Shown piece by piece: positions 32,663-40,436 of a stretch of DNA of 64,000 nucleotides. The stretch lies in contig NZ_CP025612.1 in NCBI RefSeq assembly GCF_002868735.1, positions 992,001 through 1,056,000 on the forward strand, written 5' to 3'. The stretch comes from Niveispirillum cyanobacteriorum. Its GTDB lineage: Bacteria; Pseudomonadota; Alphaproteobacteria; Azospirillales; Azospirillaceae. Under the pieces are notes generated by a model. That model was not told the origin of the DNA. It was given only the letters and a program-made list of their open reading frames with translations, and made no database searches. The first letter of the stretch is position 1; every line of letters starts with the position of its first letter. Both the position numbers and the translations under genes were made by a program.

Positions 32663-33898
32663 ATGCAAGAGACATTGTCCCAACGCCTTGATGCGATCAG
32701 CTTTCGCCAACTGCGTCTTTTCGAAAGTGTCGGCCGCCTGAACAGCGTTCGCCGGGGATCGGAAGAATGCAACCTATCGCAGCCTGCGGTAACCCAGGCC
32801 CTGGCGAAACTTGAACAATTGATCGGCGTCGAGCTGTTTGAACGCCGCGCCAGCGGCAGTTACCTGACACCTGCCGGGGATATCCTGTACCGGCGGGTCA
32901 TCCGCATGTTCAAGCAGTTGGTCGACGCGCTGTTTGAGTTGGAGGTCCCCGGCGGACAGGTGGGGGCCGACGCGGTTGTGCATCGACTGACACGGTCACA
33001 GGTGCGGAGCCTGGTGGCGTTGATCGAACATGGCACCTTCGCTGCCGCGTCACGCACCCTTCAGATTACCGAGGCGTCGTTGCAGCGCGCTGCCCGCGAT
33101 CTGGAAGGCAATCTGCGCAAGACCATCTTCTATCGCTCGGCCGAAGGGGTGATGGTCACGCCGGCTGGCATGGCCTGTGGCCGCCGCATGAGTCTGGCTT
33201 TACAGGAGATCGACTGGGCCATCAACGAAATCGACGTGGCCCGTGACATGGGCGAAAGCCGCATCACCATCGGCGCTCTTCCCTTCGGCGGTAGTGTGTT
33301 GCTGGCGTCGGTGCTGGATGAATTCCTTGCCAGCCAGCCCAAGGTCGATGTCCGCATCGCTAATGAGAGTGCATCGGAGATGATGCAGCGCCTGCGTGAG
33401 GGCAAGGTCGATCTCGTCGTTGGCCTAACACAGGAAACCATGGGCGACGATCTGGTCAGCCAGACCCTGGCCGAAACACCCTACGAAGTCGTCGGTCGGC
33501 GCGGCCATCCGTTGCTCGAACATGGGCGCGTCTCTAATGCCGACCTGATCCGGTATGAATGGGTGGTGGGCACACCGGGCTCGAACCGGCGCAACTGTTT
33601 TGACGGCTTGTTCGCGGGCGGTACGAGGCCGCGTACCCCCATCGTCACCAGCGCCCTGCCCGTCATCCGCCATCTGGTGGCCGGCAGCGACCGGCTGACC
33701 CTGATGACCTCCTATGAGCTTCAGTATGAGAGCCTGCTGGTGAGGGTGCCGATCGAGCAAACGCTGCCCTGTCCCACTATCGGCATCACCACACGCGCCG
33801 ACTGGCTGCCGACGACGCTGCACAAGGATTTCATAAATCTGGTGAAATCCCGGGTCAGCACGCGGAGCATCCTGGCAGCCAGGCGAAGCGCCGCGTGA
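32663..33898 (+). CDS. LysR-family regulator with two tandem helix-turn-helix domains
   Basis: 411 aa, about 100 longer than a normal LysR protein. The first HTH spans about 12-72 (FRQLRLFESVGRLNSVRRGS, then LSQPAVTQALAKLEQLIGVE). The second spans about 108-170 (RSQVRSLVALIEHGTFAAAS, then ITEASLQRAARDLEGNLRKT), each ending in the winged L/V-TPAG motif. The effector-binding domain follows from about 198 (SRITIGALPFGGSVLLASVL). GGGAGGACAAAAT precedes the ATG. It diverges from the catabolic block and is the obvious candidate for its regulator. Double-HTH LysR proteins occur in some alphaproteobacteria but are poorly studied. Two HTHs per subunit imply a longer or multipartite operator. Confidence 0.88.
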   Translation: MQETLSQRLDAISFRQLRLFESVGRLNSVRRGSEECNLSQPAVTQALAKLEQLIGVELFERRASGSYLTPAGDILYRRVIRMFKQLVDALFELEVPGGQVGADAVVHRLTRSQVRSLVALIEHGTFAAASRTLQITEASLQRAARDLEGNLRKTIFYRSAEGVMVTPAGMACGRRMSLALQEIDWAINEIDVARDMGESRITIGALPFGGSVLLASVLDEFLASQPKVDVRIANESASEMMQRLREGKVDLVVGLTQETMGDDLVSQTLAETPYEVVGRRGHPLLEHGRVSNADLIRYEWVVGTPGSNRRNCFDGLFAGGTRPRTPIVTSALPVIRHLVAGSDRLTLMTSYELQYESLLVRVPIEQTLPCPTIGITTRADWLPTTLHKDFINLVKSRVSTRSILAARRSAA

Positions 33899-33910
33899 CA
33901 CCCATCCCTG

Positions 33911-35089
33911 TCAGCGCGCCAAGAACGCCACGCTGGTCGGCAGGTTGACGGTCAGCGGTTGGCCAGCCGGTTCCAGCTTTCCGCTGCGCGCGTTGCGCCG
34001 GAACAGGGTCACGCTATTGCTGCCCTGGTTTGCAACCAGCAGCCATTTGCCGTTGGGATGCAACCGGAAAGACCAGGGCACCTTGCCGCCGCTGGGCACG
34101 CGCTGCACCTCCTGCAAGGTGCCGTCGCGCCGTACCGCATAGACACCGATCGTGTCCTCCCCACGGGTGGAGGTATAGACGAAGCGCCCATCGGTACTGA
34201 CGGCAATCTCCGCCCCCTTGATGGTGTCAGCCTCGTCATCCGTACCCGTGGCGATAGACTGGAGCAGCGTCAGGCCGCCGGTCTTCGTGTCCTGGCGGTA
34301 TACCCAGATGACCGGGCTGAACTCCGACATCAAATATACATAGCGTCCCTTGGGATGCAGCGCGACATGGCGGGGGCCGGTGCCGGGTGGAAGGCTGACC
34401 GACGGTTCAGCGGCGGGGACCAGACTGCCCTGGCCTGCATCGTAGCGATAGACGAACAGCTTGTCCGCCCCCAGGTCGGGCACAAAGAGATATTTGCCGC
34501 CGGCATCCAGCGCCACGCCATGGGCATGCGGCGATGTCTGACGGGGCTTTGGGCCTGTACCGACATTCTGCACCGTGGATGTGGGTGCCGACACCGTGCC
34601 ATCCGATGCGACAGGCAAAACGCCCGCTGTGCCCGAGCGGAAATTTGCGGTGAAGATGGCCTTGCCCTTGGCATCGAAGGTCAGATGGGTGGCACCGGCC
34701 CCGCCGGAATCGGCGCTGGAAATCACCGTCAGGCGACCTTCATCCCCTGCGGGGCGCAGGACCAGGACGCGGCCCCGCGTCTCGTTCGCGGCCTTGTCGT
34801 CGCTGGCGGCGTAAAGCAGCGGTCGGGTCGGATGCGCCTCAATCCAGGTCGGTCGTTCCAATTCGGCCGCCAACCCCACCAGGCAAAGGATCCCTTGCCG
34901 CTCATCCAGACGGGCGGCAAAAATACCCTGGCCCGGCCCACTGCCCTGCGTACCAATATAGAAATCCGTGCCCTCGCAGGGTTGTGCCGCCACCGGCCCT
35001 GCCAGAACCAGCATGGAGAGCAATCCGGCGCACCAATGGACGCCCATCCTTGGACTTATCATCATTCCCCCCGATTTATTGTTGTTCAT
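33911..35089 (-). CDS. exported lactonase, 7-bladed beta-propeller (6-phosphogluconolactonase/YbhE-like)
   Basis: 392 aa. After a hydrophobic leader (LLSMLVLAGPVAAQ) come seven propeller repeats of the lactonase family, for example FYIGTQGSGPGQGIFAARLD, HGVALDAGGKYLFVPDLGAD, GPRHVALHPKGRYVYLMSEF and PWSFRLHPNGKWLLVANQG. Export makes a role in central pentose-phosphate metabolism unlikely; hydrolysis of an extracytoplasmic sugar or muconate-type lactone fits better. Its ATG overlaps the stop of the dienelactone hydrolase gene (ATGA), so the two are coupled. An ATG nine codons downstream after GGGGGGA is an alternative start. Confidence 0.82.
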   Translation of the reverse strand: MNNNKSGGMMISPRMGVHWCAGLLSMLVLAGPVAAQPCEGTDFYIGTQGSGPGQGIFAARLDERQGILCLVGLAAELERPTWIEAHPTRPLLYAASDDKAANETRGRVLVLRPAGDEGRLTVISSADSGGAGATHLTFDAKGKAIFTANFRSGTAGVLPVASDGTVSAPTSTVQNVGTGPKPRQTSPHAHGVALDAGGKYLFVPDLGADKLFVYRYDAGQGSLVPAAEPSVSLPPGTGPRHVALHPKGRYVYLMSEFSPVIWVYRQDTKTGGLTLLQSIATGTDDEADTIKGAEIAVSTDGRFVYTSTRGEDTIGVYAVRRDGTLQEVQRVPSGGKVPWSFRLHPNGKWLLVANQGSNSVTLFRRNARSGKLEPAGQPLTVNLPTSVAFLAR

Positions 35090-35829
35090 GCTGCCTTATC
35101 GAAACTCCGCCCGAACAAGGCCAACAAGGTCAGCCAATGATGTTCAGCTTCCGCCGGGTCATGGACCGGCATATCGTCAGGAACCCAGCCATGGCGGGCG
35201 GGACGGGTTTCCACGACATGGTCAACACCGGCCTCGGCCAGCGCCTGCGTCAGTCGTTGCTTTTGATCATCGTCAAAGTTCGCATCCTCGATGGCACCGG
35301 CAACATAGACGCGAGCCTTGATCCGGGGTGCCAGCAGATGCGGGCTGCCGGGCGTGTCGTTGGCCAGCCCACCGCCATGATAGGACGCCGCGGCCACAAT
35401 CCGGTCCGGAAACGTCGCCGCGGTGACCAAGGCCAGCCGACCGCCCATGCAATAACCGACGACACCGACCGGACCAGCCTTGATGTCGGGCCGTGTTGCC
35501 ATGAAGGCAAGCAATGCTTCTGTATCGGCCATTACGGCCTTTGGTGTCACCGGCGCCATGTATTTTTCCCGGTGCGCCTGACGCAGTACGGGATCGGTGA
35601 AGGTGACCTTGGGATCAACCGGTTCATAGGCGCCCGACCGGTAGAACAGGTCGGGAAGCAGAACAGCGTATCCGGCTTCGGCCAAGCGGCGCGCCATCCG
35701 ATGCAATGCCGGACGGATACCGGGCCCGTCCATGTATAGAATGACCGCGGGCCAGATCCCCGTCCCCTGAGGCAGATGCAGCCAGGTAGGGCACATTCCG
35801 TCCCGCGTCTGGATATCCACACATTGCAT
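35086..35829 (-). CDS. dienelactone hydrolase family protein
   Basis: 247 aa alpha/beta hydrolase. The nucleophile is a cysteine, C127, in VVGYCMGGRLAL, as in true dienelactone hydrolases; the His is in ETRPARHGW, and the acid is probably in the VAGAIEDANF loop. Cytoplasmic, with no signal peptide. It heads a two-gene unit with the exported lactonase, so the pair may open lactones on both sides of the inner membrane. Chlorocatechol-type dienelactone is only one of several possible substrates, and other chlorocatechol genes are absent. Confidence 0.87.
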   Translation of the reverse strand: MQCVDIQTRDGMCPTWLHLPQGTGIWPAVILYMDGPGIRPALHRMARRLAEAGYAVLLPDLFYRSGAYEPVDPKVTFTDPVLRQAHREKYMAPVTPKAVMADTEALLAFMATRPDIKAGPVGVVGYCMGGRLALVTAATFPDRIVAAASYHGGGLANDTPGSPHLLAPRIKARVYVAGAIEDANFDDDQKQRLTQALAEAGVDHVVETRPARHGWVPDDMPVHDPAEAEHHWLTLLALFGRSFDKAA

Positions 35830-36156
35830 TCAATGCCACCTTTCAAAGACAACCTAAAGGCGCCAGCCCAGCCGCAACAGTAGCGCCACTGAGCGTTTGA
35901 GGGCCATTGGAGTTGGGTTTTCTGCGATTGATTAGAGGTGAGCAGTCACGAAGGCTGCCTTCGCCCAGGAAGGCCGACCGACCGGCACGCGGCGGACGGG
36001 GGCACCCATAACTTATTCATCGCCCCCCAAAACCAATACCCCCCTGAACACCGATGCATGCAAACGATGAATAGAAGCCTCAAATTCCTGTGGACTGTCG
36101 CCCCGATGGGGCTGACCGGAGCCGCAGGCCCAGAAGAATAGCCGGGAAGAAACGCC
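35830..36156. other. divergent region between the dienelactone hydrolase gene and TonB receptor 3
   Basis: 327 bases without a convincing gene. It holds a candidate operator at 36010-36028 and an AT-rich stretch GGGTTTTCTGCGATTGATTAGAG near 35917 that may be part of the leftward promoter. GGGAAGAAACGCC before the receptor ATG is its ribosome site. Confidence 0.4.
36010..36028 (+). promoter_or_regulatory. candidate shared operator motif upstream of TonB receptor 3
   Basis: Reads AACTTATTCATCGCCCCCC toward the receptor, about 130 bases before the start codon. It has the same order of an AACTTAT half and a C-run as the other copies, with an expanded centre. Confidence 0.3.
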
Positions 36157-39009
36157 ATGAAGTCCACGACCTTTCTGCGCAAGCTGCTGCTTGGTGCGAG
36201 CGCACTTTGCCTGTCACATCCGGCCCTCGCACAGATCGCAAGCAGCAACGCTGGCGAAGCCGGCAAAACGTCGGGCGACGACACGCTGGTGCTGGAGGAG
36301 ATCGTGGTCACCGGCTCCCGCGTGATCCGGGACGGGTCTGCCAGCCCGACGCCGCTGACCACCATCGATAGCAGCGCCTTGTTCGCAGCCGCACCGTCAG
36401 GGTCGATCTCCGATGCGCTGAACAATCTCCCGGTCTTCTCCGGCTCGCGCAATTCCTTCAGCAACCCCGGCAGCAACGCCACCGGCGTGCAGGGTGGCAA
36501 TGGCAATGCCAATGTGCTGAACCTGCGTAACCTGGGCGCCTATCGCACACTGGTGCTGTTCGACGGTCACCGGGTGCCGCCGACGCTCTACAACTCCGCC
36601 GTCGATGTGGATATCATCCCGCAGGCGCTGATCAAGCGCGTGGATGTGGTGACGGGTGGTGTGTCGGCCGTCTATGGTTCGGACGCCGTTTCCGGTGTCG
36701 TCAATTATGTGCTTAACCGGAATTTCAACGGGTTCCAGGCCAATGCTGAAATGGGCGTATCCCAGGAGGGCGACGCCAAGAATCGCAATGTCTCTGCCGC
36801 CTTCGGTTTCGATATCGGCAGCAATGGCCATTTTGAGGCCAGCGTGCAGCGGCGTGAGAATGACGGTATCCTGAACCGAGCCTATGACCGCGACTGGAAC
36901 AACCTGGTCGCGCTACAGGGCGCCGGCACGGCTGCCAACCCCTTCGTCCTGAACAGCGATGTGCGCCTGCGTACCTTCAGCTTCGGTGGCCTGATCACGT
37001 CCACCGGCCTGTATAATGGCCAGCATTTCGAAACCAATGGCGTGCTGACCACCTTCGACCGGGGCACCAGCACCGGGTCGAGCTGCTGTCAGATCGGCGG
37101 CGACGGCGCTTATCAAAACAGCTCGATGGTTTCCCCGTCGGAGGGAACGCAGCTTTTCGGTCGTCTGGATTACGACCTGACCGAGAATGTGCATTTCTTC
37201 GCCCAGGCCTCGGCCAACCTGAAGGAAAATACCGGCTATACGGGTTGGAACCAATTAACGGGCCTGACGATCAGCACTGCCAATCCCTTCCTGTCGGCAG
37301 AATATCGTAATGCCTTCGCGGCGGCGGGCCGGACGACCTTCACCATGAACAAGATCTGGCAGGACGCGCCGCGGCTGGAAGCCGTCGCCAAGACCGACCA
37401 ATATTACTACATCACCGGCCTGGAGGGTGATCTGGGCGGGTTCAACTGGAACGCCAGCTACAGCCATGGCAGCTCCCGCCTGGATACGACTGTCAACAAC
37501 CTGCCCAATGCCCAGCGCCTTTCGGCGGCACTCGACGCGGTGGTCAACCCAGCGACAGGCAGCATCGTCTGTCAGGCCAGCCTGACCAATGCCTTCTATG
37601 CTGGCTGCGTGCCGTTGAACCTGTTTGGCCCCACCTCCTCCAGCCAGCAGGCCCTGGATTACGTGCTGGGCAGTGTGAATTTCCTGACCCATACCAAGAT
37701 GGATGCCGGCGATTTCGCCATTTCCGGATCGCTGTTCGACAATTGGGCCGGCCCGGTCAATGTGGCACTATCGGGTGAGGCGCGGCGCATCTCTTTCGAT
37801 GCGGCCAGCACCGCCTCGCCCACCGATCTCGCGAATTGTGCCGGGCTTCGATACAATTGTACGGCCACGACCACGCTTTATCCGACCACCTACCCGCGCA
37901 GCGGCAAGGTCACGCAGAGCGTGAAGGAAGCGGCAATTGAGGTTGAGGTGCCGCTGCTGGCCGACATGGCCTTTGTCAAGGCACTGAACCTGAACGGTGC
38001 CGCCCGCTATACCGATTACAGCACCAGCGGTGATTACGGCACCTGGAAGGTTGGCGGCGTCTGGGAAGTGGATGATGCGTTGAAGTTCCGCGGTACCGTT
38101 TCCCGCGATATCCGCGCACCGACGCTCTACGACCTGTTCCAGCCGACAACCATCATCAATGGCAATTTCGTCGATACGAAGACCAACACCGCCGTGTTCG
38201 TGCCGTCAATCAATGATGGCAACAAGGATCTGTCGGCAGAGGTGGGGCGGACCCATACAATCGGCGCTGTCTATGCACCCGAATTCCTGCCCGGCGCCAC
38301 CTTCACGCTGGATTATTACAAGACCGTCGTGAATGACGCGATCACCATCGTGCAGGGCTTCAACGCGGCCATCCAGAATGCCTGCTATGGCAGCAACGGC
38401 ACCTCACCCTATTGCGCGCTGATCCAGCGCAATGCCGCCGGCACTGTCACCGCCTTTTATAACAAGCCGCAGAACATCGCGCGCGTACGCACCTGGGGCC
38501 TGGATGCGGAGTTTGGGTACAGCACGGAGGTATTCGACCGGCCATTAGGCCTGCGTGTGATGGCGAACTACCAGCCGCACATCTACTATGAACAGCCGGG
38601 CATCGCCACCATCGACCAGGGTGGTGCGGGCTGGGGCCAGAACGGTTTGATGCCCAGCCCCAGCGTTCAACTGTCGGCCTTCCTCTCCTATCAGGCGACC
38701 GACGAATTCAAGGTGGATGTGTTCCAGCGCTGGCGCAATGCCTTCAAGCGCAGCGGTGTCGAGGGTCAGGTCTTCGCCGACCCGCATGTCAGCCCCTATG
38801 GAACCACCAACCTGACCTTTACCTATGACACCGGGTCGGCCTGGAAGATCAACAGCAGTTCCATCTATCTGTCGGTCACCAACGTCTTCGACGCGACCCC
38901 GCCGCTCAGCGGTTATTACAGTGGCACCACCTCAGCAGGCCAGTCGTTCGAATTCTCCGACGACCCGACGGGCCGCGCCTTCCTGATCGGCTTCCGTATC
39001 CGGGGCTAA
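36157..39009 (+). CDS. TonB-dependent outer-membrane receptor (paralogue 3)
   Basis: 950 aa. A Sec leader (LLLGASALCLSHPALAQ) is followed by the plug with LEEIVVTGSRVIRDG, LNLRNLGAYRTLVLFDGHRV and KRVDVVTGGVSAVYGSDAVS. The barrel shares the VNPATGSIVCQASLTN and CVPLNLFGP block with the receptors at 7.2 and 44.2 kb. Oddity: it ends FLIGFRIRG, lacking the C-terminal Phe or Trp of the beta-signal that its paralogues keep. It begins a plus-strand unit with two secreted hydrolases, so it probably imports a product or substrate of those enzymes. Confidence 0.92.
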   Translation: MKSTTFLRKLLLGASALCLSHPALAQIASSNAGEAGKTSGDDTLVLEEIVVTGSRVIRDGSASPTPLTTIDSSALFAAAPSGSISDALNNLPVFSGSRNSFSNPGSNATGVQGGNGNANVLNLRNLGAYRTLVLFDGHRVPPTLYNSAVDVDIIPQALIKRVDVVTGGVSAVYGSDAVSGVVNYVLNRNFNGFQANAEMGVSQEGDAKNRNVSAAFGFDIGSNGHFEASVQRRENDGILNRAYDRDWNNLVALQGAGTAANPFVLNSDVRLRTFSFGGLITSTGLYNGQHFETNGVLTTFDRGTSTGSSCCQIGGDGAYQNSSMVSPSEGTQLFGRLDYDLTENVHFFAQASANLKENTGYTGWNQLTGLTISTANPFLSAEYRNAFAAAGRTTFTMNKIWQDAPRLEAVAKTDQYYYITGLEGDLGGFNWNASYSHGSSRLDTTVNNLPNAQRLSAALDAVVNPATGSIVCQASLTNAFYAGCVPLNLFGPTSSSQQALDYVLGSVNFLTHTKMDAGDFAISGSLFDNWAGPVNVALSGEARRISFDAASTASPTDLANCAGLRYNCTATTTLYPTTYPRSGKVTQSVKEAAIEVEVPLLADMAFVKALNLNGAARYTDYSTSGDYGTWKVGGVWEVDDALKFRGTVSRDIRAPTLYDLFQPTTIINGNFVDTKTNTAVFVPSINDGNKDLSAEVGRTHTIGAVYAPEFLPGATFTLDYYKTVVNDAITIVQGFNAAIQNACYGSNGTSPYCALIQRNAAGTVTAFYNKPQNIARVRTWGLDAEFGYSTEVFDRPLGLRVMANYQPHIYYEQPGIATIDQGGAGWGQNGLMPSPSVQLSAFLSYQATDEFKVDVFQRWRNAFKRSGVEGQVFADPHVSPYGTTNLTFTYDTGSAWKINSSSIYLSVTNVFDATPPLSGYYSGTTSAGQSFEFSDDPTGRAFLIGFRIRG

Positions 39010-39042
39010 AGCCCCGCCACGTGTTGCCGACAGGAAGCCGCC

Positions 39043-40422
39043 ATGTCCTTCTTACGCGTCTTTTCTTCGGTTGCCGCCCTGTCGGCGCTGGTCCTGCTGG
39101 GCATCCAGCAGGCCCCGGCACAGACGGCGGCAGCCCCCCGCACCAGCTTCGTCCCGTTGGCGCGGGGTGTCCCAGGCGTGCTGTATGAACCCGCGGTGAT
39201 TGGCCCCAAGGCTGAGACCGCCATCTTCATCATGCATTCCGCCGCCGATTATCTGAGCTTTCCCGGCTGCACAGAGCTGTCGCACCGGGGATATCGCGTG
39301 CTGTGCGCCAATAACAGCAGCAGCAAATCCGGCATCTCCAATGACGGCATGCTGGATCAAGTGCTGCTGGAGGCAAAGGAAGGCGTGGCTTGGCTGCGGC
39401 GGCATCCTGGCGTGAAACATGTCGTGCTGCTGGGCCATAGCGGCGGCGGCACGGTCATGAGCGCATATCAATTCATCGCCGAAGGTGGAACCAAGGTATG
39501 CCAGTCGTCGGAAAAGATCTGGAAATGCCCTGACAGTCTTGCCGGCCTGCCGGCCGCTGACGGCTTGATGCTGATCGACAGTAACTGGGGCCTGGGCGCC
39601 ATGACGCTGTTCAGCTTGGACCCCGCCGTGAAGGACGAAAAGGCGGGAATGGCCCTGGACCCGGCGCTGGACATGTTCAACCCGGCCAATGGCTTCACCC
39701 CGTCGGGCTCCACCTACAGCCCGGAATTCACAGGTAAGTTCCTGACGGCGGCCGGGCAGCGTAACAACGGCCTGATCGCCAAGGCGCAAATGGCGCTAGC
39801 CGACATCCAGGCGGGCAAGGGTCCGTTCGCGGATGATGCACCCTTTGTCGTGCCGGGGGCGATCCTGCTAGGCAGCAACAACAAACTGTTCGCCCAGGAT
39901 ATCCGGCTGATGTCCCGCACCCGAAAGCCCTGGCCGCTGCTCCATTCCGGTGGTCTTGTAACGACGGAGATCGTCAAGACTGTCCGGGTGCCGGAGAATA
40001 CCCGCAACAACTCCCCTTCCCTGATCAAGGGTGCCCTGAAGACGACGGTACGCAATTACCTGAACAGCTATGCTGTCCGCACCCTGCCCGATTTCGGCTA
40101 TGACGAAACAAGCGTCCGCGGTATCGACTGGACGTCCACCTATGCCAGCCCGCCGGGCAATGTGCAGGGGGTGACGGTGCCGCTGCTGGTCATGGGCATG
40201 ACGGGGCATTGGGAATTTCTGGCCGCCGAAACTATTTATGAACGGGCACAGAGCCCGGACAAGACCATCGCTTTCGTCGACGGGGCCACGCATCTGTTCG
40301 ACACCTGCAAGGCGTGTGAACGCCAGCCTGGCGAATTCGGCGATACGCAAAAGACCACCTATGACTATATCGACGCTTGGCTGGCCAAGCCCGGCCGCTT
40401 CGGTGGCCTTTCCGGCGGATGA
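39043..40422 (+). CDS. exported alpha/beta hydrolase of unknown specificity
   Basis: 459 aa. A hydrophobic leader ends near QQAPAQ. The nucleophile elbow is VVLLGHSGGGTVMSAYQ. A long insertion of over 150 residues lies between the elbow and the C-terminal part, where PLLVMGMTGHWEF and DGATHLFDTCKACER give the likely acid and the catalytic histidine (ATHLF). The cysteine pair around CKAC could form a disulfide in the periplasm. It starts 33 bases after the TonB receptor and is followed 14 bases later by a carboxylesterase fusion gene, so the three form one uptake-and-hydrolysis unit. An ester substrate is likely; identity unknown. Confidence 0.8.
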   Translation: MSFLRVFSSVAALSALVLLGIQQAPAQTAAAPRTSFVPLARGVPGVLYEPAVIGPKAETAIFIMHSAADYLSFPGCTELSHRGYRVLCANNSSSKSGISNDGMLDQVLLEAKEGVAWLRRHPGVKHVVLLGHSGGGTVMSAYQFIAEGGTKVCQSSEKIWKCPDSLAGLPAADGLMLIDSNWGLGAMTLFSLDPAVKDEKAGMALDPALDMFNPANGFTPSGSTYSPEFTGKFLTAAGQRNNGLIAKAQMALADIQAGKGPFADDAPFVVPGAILLGSNNKLFAQDIRLMSRTRKPWPLLHSGGLVTTEIVKTVRVPENTRNNSPSLIKGALKTTVRNYLNSYAVRTLPDFGYDETSVRGIDWTSTYASPPGNVQGVTVPLLVMGMTGHWEFLAAETIYERAQSPDKTIAFVDGATHLFDTCKACERQPGEFGDTQKTTYDYIDAWLAKPGRFGGLSGG

Positions 40423-40436
40423 TTAAGGACATGACG

